Origin: Acidimicrobiia bacterium | GTDB taxonomy: Bacteria > Actinomycetota > Acidimicrobiia > Acidimicrobiales > Poriferisodalaceae | Direction: 5' to 3' | DNA: 40,473 nt | Assembly (NCBI GenBank): GCA_022826045.1 | Contig: JAJDVQ010000024.1 | Location: 1-40,473, forward strand | Shown here: piece by piece, positions 1 through 9,421 of the stretch | Layout: each line of letters opens with the position of its first letter | How positions within the stretch are numbered: position 1 is the stretch's first letter | Translations under genes and position numbers: made by a program | Notes under the pieces: generated by a model | Told to the model about the DNA's origin: nothing | The model's input: the letters and a program-made list of their open reading frames with translations, nothing else | Databases searched by the model: none

Positions 1-219
1 CAGCAGCCCGCCCACGGAGGGGGGGGGGGGGACAAATCAACCGCGCCCGTCACACCAGCAGCCCGCCCACGGGGGGGGGGGGGGGGGCCAATTTTTGAAG
101 CCGAAAATGCCCACCCCCACAGCCCCCAAACCCCCCCCCCCCCCCCCCGGGGGGGGGGGGGGGAAAAACCCCCCGCCCCCCCACCCCCCCCCCCCCCCCC
201 CGGGGGGGGGGGGGGGGCA
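1..219. repeat. Poly-G/poly-C low-complexity contig end
   Basis: Long homopolymer runs of G and C alternate, some forming a C-run directly followed by a G-run. A 17-base unit beginning CAGCAGCCCGCCC occurs at 1-17 and again at 56-72, each time running into poly-G. No plausible gene is present. This looks like a sequencing or assembly artefact at the end of a contig rather than biology. The stretch from 220 to 436 holds no gene I can support. Confidence 0.75.
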
Positions 220-436
220 CCATTTGTCTGCGCTCTATGCGCAACCGCATCTGCCGCATCCGCGTGCACTCCCTCCGTCACTGCAGCATCGGAGCCGCCA
301 GCGCGGCCACCCGAAGCACTCAAGATCAGCTAGCGCACTGCGCCGCTGTGCCTTAGTACACCAGCGGAACCAGCCGAATGCAATACCAGCCCGTCCTGCC
401 GTAGCGGCGTTGCCAACCAGCGCCGCGGCAACCGCT

Positions 437-474
437 GGTCGAGAAGCAATGAAAATCATTTTTGTTTCTCGACC
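437..474. terminator. AT-rich nested inverted repeat, possible terminator or operator
   Basis: A perfect 9-bp inverted repeat (GGTCGAGAA at 437-445, TTCTCGACC at 466-474) encloses a second palindrome at 448-460 (AATGA-AAA-TCATT). The AT-rich core stands out in GC-rich DNA. It lies about 55 bases upstream of the coiled-coil membrane protein gene. It could terminate transcription from the left or serve as a protein-binding site. Nothing in the sequence decides between these. Confidence 0.4.
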
Positions 475-528
475 TGGCGGCCTACGGTCGGCCGACGATG
501 CCGCCCCCGCGCCGTCAAGGAGTCCGTC

Positions 529-1095
529 ATGCCCAAAACCGAGCGTTCACGCCTGGAGGCCGCCGTGAGTACCATTTCCACTGTGTCCGAAGGACCCGAA
601 ATCGACACCCCCGGCGACTCGCCGCCAGCGCCAGACGCGGACCTGCCCGCCCGAAAGACAGCGAGCGCACCCACAACAGCTCCAGCGACAGCGCACACAG
701 CCGCCGCAACCGCATCCGAGGCACCCGCAGCGGCCGCGGCCGAGACGCGGCGTGCACGCACGCTCACCATCCCGATCCCCACAGCCGTCGTGGGCGCGCT
801 CGTAGCCGGCATGTTCGGCCTGCTGTTCTTCAGCCTCAACGGCCTACGCGCCGACATCGCCAGCACGAACGGCAGAATCGACAGCCTGCGCAGCGACATG
901 ACGAGCGAGATCGGCAGCCTGCGCAGCGACATGAACCAACGCTTTTCGGAGGTGGACCAGCGGTTTGCCGAGATCCATGGGATCCTGCTCGGCCACAGCG
1001 ACCGGCTCGCCCGCATCGAGACCCGCCTCGAAATCGAGCCTCGAATCACCACCACGGCCGCCGACGAAGCCGCGGCTCAGCAGCACACCCCGTGA
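529..1095 (+). CDS. Membrane-anchored coiled-coil protein of unknown function
   Basis: This 188-residue protein starts at an ATG preceded by a near-ideal ribosome site (AAGGAG, 6 bases upstream). Residues 1-80 are an Ala/Pro/Thr-rich disordered segment. One hydrophobic helix follows at about 83-107 (PTAVVGALVAGMFGLLFF). Residues 108-165 form a heptad-like coiled coil with a repeated unit of the type SLRSDM and QRFxEVDQRF. This layout resembles small single-pass proteins with tail-fibre-like or DUF1640-like coiled coils. I do not recognise the gene and assign no function. Its role could be structural or scaffolding at the membrane. The 165 bases after it, up to htpX, contain a short direct repeat (CGGCCGACCACA) and no gene. 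Confidence 0.6.
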   Translation: MPKTERSRLEAAVSTISTVSEGPEIDTPGDSPPAPDADLPARKTASAPTTAPATAHTAAATASEAPAAAAAETRRARTLTIPIPTAVVGALVAGMFGLLFFSLNGLRADIASTNGRIDSLRSDMTSEIGSLRSDMNQRFSEVDQRFAEIHGILLGHSDRLARIETRLEIEPRITTTAADEAAAQQHTP

Positions 1096-1260
1096 CCGGC
1101 GTAGCAGCAGACGACAGCACTGTCGCTGGCCGCGGCGGCACCTGCGGCGGCGAGGCGGTCCATGGAGACTGGCGCCTCACCGGCAGTGACCGGGCTACGG
1201 CCGACCACACGGCCGACCACATCGAGCAGGCCCGAGAGTTCCTGCAACCTGATCGGCCGG

Positions 1261-2127
1261 CTAGATCGCTTCTTGCCAAGAGCCGTCACGCAGGCGGCGG
1301 ATGCGCTCCTCCATCGGCGGGTGCGTCGTGAACAGCCCCTTGAAGCCCATCCGGCGGCTGGCCAGCGGGTTGGCGATGTACATCTGGGCCTGATTGGGGT
1401 CGGCCAGGCTGGGCACGGTCTTGGAGGCCACGTCGAGCTTCTCGAGCGCCCGTGCCAGCGGCTCGCCGTCGCCGATCAGGCGCGCTGCGGTGCGGTCTGC
1501 CTGGTACTCGCGGCTGCGGCTGATGGCCATCTGCAGCAGCAATGCGGCGATCGGCGCCAGGAAGATGAGCAGGATCTCGCCGAGCGGGTTCCGGTCGCCG
1601 TCACGGCTGCCGCCGCCGAAGATCAAGGCGAACTGTGCCATGCGGGCCGCGAACGTGATGATGGTGGCCACCGCTGCGGCCACCGAGCCGATGAGGATGT
1701 CACGGTTGCGGATGTGTGCCATCTCGTGGGCCAGCACACCGCGGATCTCGTACCAGCTGAGGTTGCGGATGAGCCCCTCGGTCACGCAGACGGCGGCGTT
1801 GCGAGGATTGCGGCCGGTGGCGAAGGCATTGGGCTGCGGGTCGGGCGAGACGTACAGCCGGGGCATCGGCAGATTCGACAGCGTGGTCAGCTCCTGCATG
1901 ATCCGCCAGTAGTCGGGAAGCTGGTGCGGCTGGACTTCTTGGGCTCGGGCCGAACGGATCGCGAGCTTGTCGCTGAACCAGTAGCTGCCGCCCACCACGG
2001 CCAAGCCCAAGATGACGGCGATCGTGAGGCCGCCTTGGCCCCAGAAGCTGCCGATCCACAGGATCAAGCCGGCGAGGCCAGCCAGGAGAACGGTGGTCTT
2101 GGCCGTATTGCGCACGTTGTGCAGCAC
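1261..2127 (-). CDS. htpX: HtpX-type membrane zinc metalloprotease
   Basis: This M48-family protease cleaves misfolded membrane proteins in membrane quality control. Evidence: 288 residues, the usual family length; two N-terminal membrane helices (about 12-30 and 34-52); the zinc motif HEMAH at about 135-140 inside VLAHEMAHIRNRD; two further hydrophobic segments; and the third zinc ligand Glu in SREYQADRTAA. The C-terminus carries the family pattern FTTHPPMEERIRRL. A GTG start at 2127 is used here. A second in-frame GTG at 2115 has a better-spaced GAGGTG upstream and is equally possible. The gene is last in a leftward series after the epimerase gene, with a 116-base gap. Confidence 0.93.
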   Translation of the reverse strand: MLHNVRNTAKTTVLLAGLAGLILWIGSFWGQGGLTIAVILGLAVVGGSYWFSDKLAIRSARAQEVQPHQLPDYWRIMQELTTLSNLPMPRLYVSPDPQPNAFATGRNPRNAAVCVTEGLIRNLSWYEIRGVLAHEMAHIRNRDILIGSVAAAVATIITFAARMAQFALIFGGGSRDGDRNPLGEILLIFLAPIAALLLQMAISRSREYQADRTAARLIGDGEPLARALEKLDVASKTVPSLADPNQAQMYIANPLASRRMGFKGLFTTHPPMEERIRRLRDGSWQEAI

Positions 2128-2243
2128 CTCATTTCGGACGCTGTGCGATCGGCGTTCAGGCTAGTGACGCAGGTCCGCTGGCCGGACACGGGGTCGGCGT
2201 CGCGGCGACGGTGGTGGGGCTGGCTGAGGCAGCGACGGCGGGG

Positions 2244-3353
2244 TCAGTTCTTGGCGTCGACCAGGCGCCAGTCGTCTGAGCCGGGGCTGTAGCGGCCCCG
2301 GAAGTCGGGGTCGTAGGCCGCGGCCAGCTCGGCGGCTTTGCCGATGGATGATCGGTATGCGTCGATGATGGCGTCCTCGGCGTCGTAGTCGAAGGGGTCC
2401 TGCATGCGGCGCTCCTTCGTGCTGCCGCGCCGGACCGGGTTCTCATAGAGGTCGCGGGCCGTCATGCCGACAGCCTCGACCACGCCGACCTTGTCGCGGT
2501 AGCCGAGCTCGGCGATCATCAGGTCGGGCGACATCGACCGGTGCAGCGAGTTCTCCTCGCCGAGGAAGGGGCGGGCCGGGGTCGCGAGCTCCTCAGGAAG
2601 ACTCACGACGTCGAGCTCGACATCCAGCGCAGCCGCGATGACCTCGATGGTCTGGCGGGCGGTGAGGGTGTGCTCGTCACTGATGTTGTACGCCTTGCCG
2701 GCGGCAGCCTCGGGGTGATCCGCGGCCAGCGTGAGGGCGTGGCCGGCATTGGGGCCGTACGCCGCCGTGCGCAGGGTGAGGCCGCCGTCGGACACGATGA
2801 TCCGGCGCCGGCCGTCGATGATGCGCCGCACGATCAGCCACTCGCGGGGGTTGATCTGGCCGGGACCGTAGATGAGCGGGTAGCGGAAGATGGTGGCGTC
2901 GGGGTGGTGCTCGAACAGCACGTCCTCGGTGGCAACGATCTTGGCCACCTTGTCGTTGGCGTCGTTCACCGCTCGATCGGCTGACTCGCGCAGCGGGGTG
3001 AGCAGGCCACGGGGCCAGTTCTGCGCCGGACGTGCATAGCCCTTGTAGACGGGGATGCCGCCGACGGCAATGAACTGCCCGCAGCGGCCGACGAAGTACG
3101 GCGCCAGGTCGCGGAGCCGCCCGTACATGGCGTACACGACATCGAAGGTGGCGTTGCCAAGCGCCTCGGCGACTTCGGCGATGCGGAACGGGTTGGTGTG
3201 GATGTGCGGCACCTCGGTCTCGGGCGGGAGGGTGTCGACCTCGTGGCGCCCGGTGTGCAGGACCGTGACGTCGTACCCGCGCTCGAACAGCCCGTTCACC
3301 ACGCCAGGCCCCGTCGGCCCCGTGCCGCCGATCACCAGCGCTGTGCGAGTCAC
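2244..3353 (-). CDS. NAD(P)-dependent epimerase/dehydratase family protein
   Basis: This is an extended short-chain dehydrogenase of 369 residues. The N-terminal Rossmann motif is GGTGPTGPGV (residues 9-18), and a substrate-side YGPGQ segment follows mid-protein (RYPLIYGPGQINPREW). The classical YxxxK is not clear: the region around VYAMYGRLRDL and YKGYARP does not give it convincingly, so catalysis may be atypical. Substrate cannot be predicted; nucleotide-sugar epimerase or reductase activity are both possible. The start is GTG at 3353. The gene lies 38 bases downstream of the HAD-like gene in the same direction, so it probably belongs to the acs transcription unit. Confidence 0.8.
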   Translation of the reverse strand: MTRTALVIGGTGPTGPGVVNGLFERGYDVTVLHTGRHEVDTLPPETEVPHIHTNPFRIAEVAEALGNATFDVVYAMYGRLRDLAPYFVGRCGQFIAVGGIPVYKGYARPAQNWPRGLLTPLRESADRAVNDANDKVAKIVATEDVLFEHHPDATIFRYPLIYGPGQINPREWLIVRRIIDGRRRIIVSDGGLTLRTAAYGPNAGHALTLAADHPEAAAGKAYNISDEHTLTARQTIEVIAAALDVELDVVSLPEELATPARPFLGEENSLHRSMSPDLMIAELGYRDKVGVVEAVGMTARDLYENPVRRGSTKERRMQDPFDYDAEDAIIDAYRSSIGKAAELAAAYDPDFRGRYSPGSDDWRLVDAKN

Positions 3354-3391
3354 CGGCTCATGCTGTCAGGTCCGGGGTCATCACGGCGGGG

Positions 3392-3931
3392 CTAGTGGGG
3401 GTGGTAGCCGCTGTCGATGTAGAGGGTGGGCAGGTCGAGGTCGCGGTACATGCGGACGTTGCGCATGTCGTCGTCGATGGCGAGGCGGGGGGTGTAGCCG
3501 CACTGCAGCAACGCTTGGGTCTGCTCGCCCTTGAACAGCGGCGACGGCTGGAAGTCGCCCATCGGGCGCATGATGAGCAGGTCCCAGCGGACCTTGTGCT
3601 TGACGAGCCAGTCGAGGGTCGCGCCAGACACCCACATCGGCCGGGAGGTGAGGGCCACCACCACCAGCTCGGGATTCAGCAGAACGAGCAACTCGAAGAC
3701 CTCGTCGAGTACGTCGTCGTCGCCCACGTCGGCGAAGAACGAGTCCCAGTCGCGCCACGGGCCGTCGAGGTGATGCTGGCGGTGGGAGGCGTCTGCGAGC
3801 ACACCGTCGATGTCGACGATCACGCAGTCGCCCGGCGGCACCGGCCCATCCCGCCACCACCAGTACGCCGGCCAGTCGCCCTCGGAAACCGACGCGGCAA
3901 AGGTTCGCCTGTGCCTCGGGCCCTTCGCCAT
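3392..3931 (-). CDS. HAD-superfamily phosphatase (polynucleotide-kinase 3'-phosphatase-like)
   Basis: This 179-residue protein carries HAD motif I as VIVDIDGVLAD (about residues 37-47, nucleophile and acid Asp). Motif II is Thr-Ser in VVALTSRP. Motif IV acids are in LAIDDDMRNVRMY. This is the layout of the phosphatase half of T4 polynucleotide kinase-like proteins; no kinase P-loop is present. A phosphatase acting on nucleic-acid ends or small phosphates is plausible but unproven. The ATG lies 7 bases after the acs stop codon, which suggests co-transcription with acs. Confidence 0.75.
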   Translation of the reverse strand: MAKGPRHRRTFAASVSEGDWPAYWWWRDGPVPPGDCVIVDIDGVLADASHRQHHLDGPWRDWDSFFADVGDDDVLDEVFELLVLLNPELVVVALTSRPMWVSGATLDWLVKHKVRWDLLIMRPMGDFQPSPLFKGEQTQALLQCGYTPRLAIDDDMRNVRMYRDLDLPTLYIDSGYHPH

Positions 3932-3938
3932 TTCCAGC

Positions 3939-5969
3939 TCAGTCTTCGCTGGGGGCTTCGGCTGCGCGGGTGCGGATCTCCTCCACCACGCCGGCGTCGG
4001 CCAAGGTGGTGGTGTCGCCGAGCTGGCGACCCTCGGCCACGTCGCGCAGCAGGCGGCGCATGATCTTGCCCGAGCGGGTCTTGGGCAGGTCGGGCACCAG
4101 CACCACCGCCTTGGGCCGGGCGATCGCCCCGAGCTTGGTCGCGACGTGCTGGCGCACTTCGGCGCGCAGCTCGTCGGTGGCGTCGTGGCCGCCTCGCAGG
4201 ATCACGTAGCCCACGATTGCCTGGCCGGTGGTGGCGTCGGTGGCACCCACCACGGCCGCCTCGGCCACGGACGGATGGTCGACCAGCGCCGACTCCACCT
4301 CGGTTGTGGAGATGCGGTGGCCCGACACGTTCATCACGTCGTCGACACGGCCCAGCAGCCACAGGTAGCCGTCGTCGTCGAGCTTGGCGCCGTCGCCGGC
4401 GAAGTAACGGCCTTCGTACGTGCTCCAGTAGGTCTCGCGGTAGCGCTCGGGATCGCCCCAGATGCCGCGCAGCATCGACGGCCACGGCTCGGTGATGGTC
4501 AGGTAGCCGCCGCCCCGCTCGACCGGGTTGCCGGCGTCGTCCACCAGCTCCACCGTGATGCCCGGCAGCGCATGGGTGGCCGAGCCGGGCTTGGTGGTGG
4601 TGACGCCCGGCAGCGGGGTGATCATGTGGCCGCCGGTCTCGGTCTGCCACCACGTGTCCACGATGGGGCAGGTGCCGCCGCCGATGTGGGTGTGGTACCA
4701 CATCCAGGCCTCGGGGTTGATGGGCTCGCCGACCGTGCCGAGCACCCGCAGGCTGGACAGGTTGTGCCGCGCTGCTTCTTGGGCACCCCATTTCATGAAC
4801 GTGCGGATGGCGGTGGGGGCTGTGTAGAGCTGGGTCACGCCGTAGCGCTCGATGATGTCCCACAGCCGGTCCTTGGGCCAGCTCGCCCTGCTTTGTGTGC
4901 CTGCGCCGTCGCGGAATTCGGGGCGCGGCGTGTCGGGCGTGCCCTCGTACATCACCGACGAGGCGCCGTTGGCGAGCGGCCCGTACACGATGTAGCTGTG
5001 GCCGGTCACCCAGCCGATGTCGGCCGCACACCAGAAGACGTCGACGTCGGGCTTGAGGTCGAACACGTAGCGGTGCGTGAATGCCACCTGGGTGAGATAA
5101 CCGCCGGTGGTGTGCATGATGCCCTTGGGCTTGGCCGTGGTGCCCGAGGTGTACAGCAGGTACAGCAGATCCTCAGAGTCCATGTGCTCGGGCGGGCAGT
5201 CGGCCGACGCGCCCTCCATCAGGTCGTGGTACCAGTGGTCGACGCTGTCGTTCCAGTCGACGTCCTGGCCGGTTCGCCGCACGACGACCACGTTCTCGAT
5301 GGTGGTGGTGGCCTCGACGGAGGCGTCGGCGGTGTCTTTCAGGCCGAACGGCTCGCCGCGCCGGTAGCCGCCGTCGGCGGTGATGAGCAGCTTGGCCGAC
5401 GCATCGTCGATGCGGTCCGACAGCGAGTCGGCCGAGAACCCGCCGAACACCACCGAGTGGGCGGCGCCGATGCGGGCGCAGGCGAGCATCGCCACCGGCA
5501 GCTCGGGGATCATCGGCATGTAGATGCACACGCGGTCGCCGCGCTCGACCCCGAGGCCCTTGAGCACATTGGCGAACTTGCACACCTCGTCGAGCAGGTC
5601 TGCATAGGTGATGGTTCGGGTGTCGCCGGGCTCGCCCTCCCACCAGTAGGCCACCTTGTCGCCACGGCCGGCCTCGACGTGGCGGTCGAGGCAGTTGTAC
5701 GACACGTTGAGCGTGCCGCCCAAGAACCACTTCGCGAACGGCAGGTCCCACTCGAGCACGGTGTGGAAGTCGGTGAACCAGGTGACGTGCTCGCGGGCCT
5801 GGCGAGCCCAGAACGCCAGCCGGTCGGCGGCGGCCTCGTCGTAGAGCGACCGGTCAGCAGTCAGCGCCGACGAACGGAAGCCGTCCGCGGGCTCGAAGAC
5901 ACGGTCTTCGACGTAGTAGTCCTCGATCGTCGCCTCGGTGCTCGTGCCGTTTGCTGGTGTCGTGGCCAT
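3939..5969 (-). CDS. acs: Acetyl-CoA synthetase (AMP-forming)
   Basis: The enzyme activates acetate with ATP and CoA to acetyl-CoA through acetyl-AMP, in the cytoplasm. It has 676 residues from the ATG at 5969, close to the ~650 typical of the family; an upstream AGGGG supports this start. Visible signatures are the ATP-binding loop [10 protein letters not shown] (about residue 275), the substrate-pocket segment [11 protein letters not shown] with the Trp that favours acetate, and the C-terminal [11 protein letters not shown] whose Lys (about 636) is the acetylation-controlled catalytic residue. One oddity is Ala in place of the usual Gly in the loop (TTAKPKG versus STGKPKG). It is the first gene of a leftward unit with the HAD and epimerase genes. 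Confidence 0.95.
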   Translation of the reverse strand: MATTPANGTSTEATIEDYYVEDRVFEPADGFRSSALTADRSLYDEAAADRLAFWARQAREHVTWFTDFHTVLEWDLPFAKWFLGGTLNVSYNCLDRHVEAGRGDKVAYWWEGEPGDTRTITYADLLDEVCKFANVLKGLGVERGDRVCIYMPMIPELPVAMLACARIGAAHSVVFGGFSADSLSDRIDDASAKLLITADGGYRRGEPFGLKDTADASVEATTTIENVVVVRRTGQDVDWNDSVDHWYHDLMEGASADCPPEHMDSEDLLYLLYTSGTTAKPKGIMHTTGGYLTQVAFTHRYVFDLKPDVDVFWCAADIGWVTGHSYIVYGPLANGASSVMYEGTPDTPRPEFRDGAGTQSRASWPKDRLWDIIERYGVTQLYTAPTAIRTFMKWGAQEAARHNLSSLRVLGTVGEPINPEAWMWYHTHIGGGTCPIVDTWWQTETGGHMITPLPGVTTTKPGSATHALPGITVELVDDAGNPVERGGGYLTITEPWPSMLRGIWGDPERYRETYWSTYEGRYFAGDGAKLDDDGYLWLLGRVDDVMNVSGHRISTTEVESALVDHPSVAEAAVVGATDATTGQAIVGYVILRGGHDATDELRAEVRQHVATKLGAIARPKAVVLVPDLPKTRSGKIMRRLLRDVAEGRQLGDTTTLADAGVVEEIRTRAAEAPSED

Positions 5970-6043
5970 CGGTGCCCCTGTCTCGTCGTGCTGCCGGCGT
6001 GCATGTGCGGATCGACGAGCGCTGCGGAATAACGGAATGGACC

Positions 6044-6163
6044 TCAACCGGTAGCGACCCGCCAGATGATCAGCGCCACGAGAATAATGAACGCAATCGT
6101 CTCGATTCTCTGAAGAGCACCCCAAAGGCCGGACTCCCAGAAGCGGGTCCAGTACCTCTTCAT
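6044..6163 (-). CDS. Small single-pass membrane protein (39 aa), hypothetical
   Basis: A short frame encodes 39 residues beginning [18 protein letters not shown], followed by one hydrophobic helix ([12 protein letters not shown]) and a short RVATG tail. The N-terminus is basic and Trp-rich, which gives a membrane topology signal. It sits upstream of acs on the same strand, 74 bases before the acs start, so it could be a co-transcribed membrane peptide. An in-frame GTG at 6172 is an alternative start. There is no strong ribosome site, so the call rests on the protein-like composition. I do not recognise a family. Confidence 0.4.
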   Translation of the reverse strand: MKRYWTRFWESGLWGALQRIETIAFIILVALIIWRVATG

Positions 6164-6369
6164 GCCGACCACATCCGATGAACACCATAACGGCCGGATA
6201 CACAAAAAAACTGGACAGTCCCTCGACTCGAACCGGTGGATCCGGGCTTAGGTTCAGATGCGAAGCCCGCGGCGATGTCGCGACGGGACGGATACGAGCG
6301 GAAAATCATCAATCAGCCGCAGACGCGGCGGTGTTACCGTTCGCCGGAGGCTGGGCCGGAGGCAATCCG

Positions 6370-9300
6370 TTGGCAACTCACCGCACCGAGCCTTCGATCA
6401 ATCCGGAGTTAGGCAACGCCATCGGCGGATGCCACCCGCGCTCGCAAGTGCGAACACAGCAGACGGGCCTCATGGTCGGCGCGAAGCAGCCGGACATCGT
6501 CATCGACGCGCCCGGAAGAGTTCGGGCGCTTGTGGAAAACAAGTACGACACGAGTGCTGGAGCAAGGGCGCTAGAGCAGCAATGCGACGGCCACGTCGGT
6601 GCCGCGTGGGCGTCCGGGACACCAGTCGAGGCGATCATCGGGGTGTTGTCGCCGCTGAGTGTCAGCACCTGTCCAGAGGCCGACGTGGGGTCGCTGATTC
6701 GCTCAGAGCAATTCCGCTACGCGGCGTGGCTTCCGGGCCATTCGCCGACAAGGTTCCCCGAGGTGGGCTGGATCGAGGGCGGTCTGCAGGACCTCGCGGC
6801 CTTTGTCGACCGCGTGACAGCCGACGCACTCGACAGCAGCACCATCGCTGAGGACGTCCGCAGGGCGCTGGCTGCTGCTGCGGACCACATCGCCGAGGAT
6901 CCGCTCGCCCCAATTGAGTTTCCCCAACTGCTGAATCAAGAAGCCAGCGAGCAGACCATGCGGATGGCCGCCGCCATCATGTTCAACGCGGCGGTCTTCC
7001 AAGCTCACATCTCCGAGCACCACGCGAGCATCCCTTCGCCGGCGCGAATGCTCAGTGCCGACGATTGTGACCAGTACACCGTGCTCGAGGTTTGGAAGGA
7101 CATTCTCGAGTTCGACTACTGGCCGATCTTCGGGATCGGCAGACGCCTTCTGTTTGCGATGAACCACCAAGTCGCGGCCGGAAAGATGCTCAGAGTGCTC
7201 TTCCGGCTGGCCGCGAAGGTTGTCGAGAATCCCAACGCGCAAGGCCTAGTGGGCCGGCTGTTCGGAGAGCTCATCGGCGACCGCAAGTTCTTGGCCGCGT
7301 TTTACACCCGTCCGGCTTCGGCGGCACTCGTCGCCGAGCTTGCCGTCAGTCGGCTCGGAGTCGACTGGGGCGATCCCGAAGCTGCCGCGAGCGTCCAGGT
7401 CGGCGATCTGGCCTGCGGCACAGGAGCGCTGCTCACTGCGGTCTACCGCAGAATCGCCGAGCGGCACAGGACCGATGGCGGTGACGACGCCCTCATTCAC
7501 CGACAAATGCTCGAAGACAGCTTCGTCGGCTGCGACATCCTTGCCGCCGCGGTTCATCTCACAGCGGCGCGCCTGTCGGGCGAGCAACCTGCCGTCGACT
7601 ACGCCCGTACTCGCACATGGGTAATGCCCTACGGCGATACCCAAGAGCCCGCTGATGGCACCAGTACGCGTCTCGGCTCCATCGACCTGCTCGACGATGA
7701 CACTCAACCTGCCTTGTGGGGCGACGGCACTATCGGCGTCACACCTGAGGGCGACACGGCGACTGTCACTGCCGATGTGCCCGAAGCGTCCCTCGATGTT
7801 GTGATCATGAACCCGCCGTTCACCAGATCTGTCGGGCATGAGGGCAACAGAGTGGGGGTGCCTCAGCCGGCGTTCGCGGGCCTCGGCAATAGTTCTCAAG
7901 AGCAAACCAAGATGGCGAAGCTGCTCAAGAAGGCGTCCAACAAGGTTGAGCATCGGCCCACCGCGTACAGCGGCCAAGTCGGACTCGGCTCAATCTTCGC
8001 TGATCTCGCTCATGTCAAGCTGAAGCCCGGCGGCGTGCTGGCCCTCATACTGCCTGCATCGGCCATAGCTGGCAAAGAGTGGGCGAACCTGCGTGCGCTC
8101 CTTGCGACCGCCTACGAGCAGATCCAAGTACTCAGCATCGCCGAGACGGGACCGGGAGCAAGCAGCGGCTCTACGACAACGGATGCGGCCGACCAAGCCC
8201 TTGGCGATTCTGGCAACCGGGCGTTCTCCGCCGACACGGGCATGGCCGAAGTGGTGCTCGTGGCAACCAAGAAGGAGCCCAACGGTGATGTCGCGGTGGC
8301 ACACCAAGTCGCCTTGGCGGAGCATGTGATATTGGACAAGCTCCCTGGCTCGGCGGCGGCGGCGGTGGAGTTTGCCAGGGCGATCAAGAGACATGGCAGC
8401 GCCAGCACGACACTGGCTGTCGGTTCGATCGTGTTTGGCCGCGCCCAAATCCAGTCAATCGGTCCGGGCGTGCGCGGCCACCCCACCGGCGTGATCGGGG
8501 CAGAGGTGGCTGACTTCGCCGCTGGCATCGAAGCCGGACAGCTGCGGCTGCCCCGTCTCGACGCCATTGACGTGTCGATGGCTCCGCTTTCGTCTCTGGC
8601 TAACCGCGGTGCATATCACATGGACATCAACGGCTTCCAGGCTGATGGCACTCACCGGGGCCCCTTCGACATCGACATGCTCCAACAGAGGAGCCACCAC
8701 AGCCGCGCTGGCTATCCGGTCCTGTGGCAACACGACCACACCAAGGAGCAGTCGTTGGAGGTGCTGCCCGATTCCGTCGGGACGGTGCGATCTGGCATGA
8801 AATCCAAGGCACTGGACCGATGGAACGGTTGGACAGCTGCGAATGGTGCCGAAATCTGTGGCGCCACCCGACTTCACATCAATCGCGACTTCCGAGTGAA
8901 CTCCCAGGCATTGGGCGCTTGTCTCACTCCCCAACCAGCGATCGGAGGCCGCGCTTGGCCGTCTGCCGCCCCATCTCCGGCGCTCACTCCCAATCCCGAG
9001 GATTGGGAAAAGGCGCTTGCTCTCTGGCTCAACACCACCCCCGGCCTTGTCGCCAGATGGTGGGTTTCAAATCGACAGCAAAAGGGCCGCGCCAATCTGT
9101 CGATCACGACGATCGGCGACATACCGGTACTCGATCTCCGAGTGCTTCCCAGTGCCACAGTGACCGCGCTCGCCGCTCAATTTGATGCACACAAGAGCAC
9201 GAAGTTGCTGCCCGCCAACGAGGCGTACCGTGACGACGCGCGCAAGATGCTCGACGACATCGTGCTGTGCCAAGTTCTCGGCATGCCAGGCACGATTCAT

Positions 9301-9375
9301 GTGCCGCTGAGCACAATTCGAGAGGCCTGGTGCGCCGAGCCTTCCGTCCATGGGGGCAAATCGACGCAGCCCTAA
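6370..9375 (+). CDS. Type IIG-like restriction-modification fusion (PD-ExK nuclease plus N6-adenine methylase)
   Basis: This is a 1001-residue single-chain restriction-modification candidate. A nuclease-like segment at the N-terminus has Asp42 (KQPDIVID) and Glu56-Asn-Lys58 (LVENKYD), a D...ExK site. The methylase region follows: FYTRP at about 311, SAM motif I DLACGTGA at about 346, and catalytic motif NPPF at 481, indicating adenine-N6 methylation. The last ~350 residues lack catalytic motifs and are the likely target-recognition domain (SNRQQKGRANLSITTI). No separate specificity or nuclease gene is adjacent. The TTG at 6370 is chosen because GGAGG (6358-6362) lies 7 bases upstream; GTG 6331 and ATG 6178 are in-frame alternatives without such a site. 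It could also be a methylase-only PglX-like defence protein. Confidence 0.75.
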   Translation: MATHRTEPSINPELGNAIGGCHPRSQVRTQQTGLMVGAKQPDIVIDAPGRVRALVENKYDTSAGARALEQQCDGHVGAAWASGTPVEAIIGVLSPLSVSTCPEADVGSLIRSEQFRYAAWLPGHSPTRFPEVGWIEGGLQDLAAFVDRVTADALDSSTIAEDVRRALAAAADHIAEDPLAPIEFPQLLNQEASEQTMRMAAAIMFNAAVFQAHISEHHASIPSPARMLSADDCDQYTVLEVWKDILEFDYWPIFGIGRRLLFAMNHQVAAGKMLRVLFRLAAKVVENPNAQGLVGRLFGELIGDRKFLAAFYTRPASAALVAELAVSRLGVDWGDPEAAASVQVGDLACGTGALLTAVYRRIAERHRTDGGDDALIHRQMLEDSFVGCDILAAAVHLTAARLSGEQPAVDYARTRTWVMPYGDTQEPADGTSTRLGSIDLLDDDTQPALWGDGTIGVTPEGDTATVTADVPEASLDVVIMNPPFTRSVGHEGNRVGVPQPAFAGLGNSSQEQTKMAKLLKKASNKVEHRPTAYSGQVGLGSIFADLAHVKLKPGGVLALILPASAIAGKEWANLRALLATAYEQIQVLSIAETGPGASSGSTTTDAADQALGDSGNRAFSADTGMAEVVLVATKKEPNGDVAVAHQVALAEHVILDKLPGSAAAAVEFARAIKRHGSASTTLAVGSIVFGRAQIQSIGPGVRGHPTGVIGAEVADFAAGIEAGQLRLPRLDAIDVSMAPLSSLANRGAYHMDINGFQADGTHRGPFDIDMLQQRSHHSRAGYPVLWQHDHTKEQSLEVLPDSVGTVRSGMKSKALDRWNGWTAANGAEICGATRLHINRDFRVNSQALGACLTPQPAIGGRAWPSAAPSPALTPNPEDWEKALALWLNTTPGLVARWWVSNRQQKGRANLSITTIGDIPVLDLRVLPSATVTALAAQFDAHKSTKLLPANEAYRDDARKMLDDIVLCQVLGMPGTIHVPLSTIREAWCAEPSVHGGKSTQP

Positions 9376-9377
9376 GT

Positions 9378-9391
9378 CCGCCAAACGGCGG
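9378..9391 (+). terminator. Short hairpin after the restriction-modification gene
   Basis: CCGCC-AAAC-GGCGG forms a 5-bp GC stem with a 4-base loop two bases after the stop codon. It has no T-tract, as is usual for actinobacterial intrinsic terminators. This is weak evidence. Confidence 0.3.
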
Positions 9392-9421
9392 CACACCCTG
9401 ACGATCCCAGCTGGGCGGGAT

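Noticed and set aside
235..459. Leftward 74-codon frame after the poly-G/C region
   Set aside because: Cys/Arg/Trp-rich composition, no ribosome site and overlap with the palindrome; it is not convincing as a gene.
3810..6032. A long open frame opposite the acs gene (~740 codons)
   Set aside because: It is the complement of a clear acetyl-CoA synthetase gene in high-GC DNA, is rich in Gly/Val/His/Arg, and has no recognisable domain.
6220..6260. A tRNA-like GGTTC segment near 6250
   Set aside because: No acceptor stem, anticodon arm or cloverleaf can be formed.
6178..6369. Extended N-terminus of the restriction-modification protein from the first ATG
   Set aside because: No ribosome site precedes ATG 6178, residues before 6370 look non-coding, and a well-placed GGAGG supports TTG 6370.
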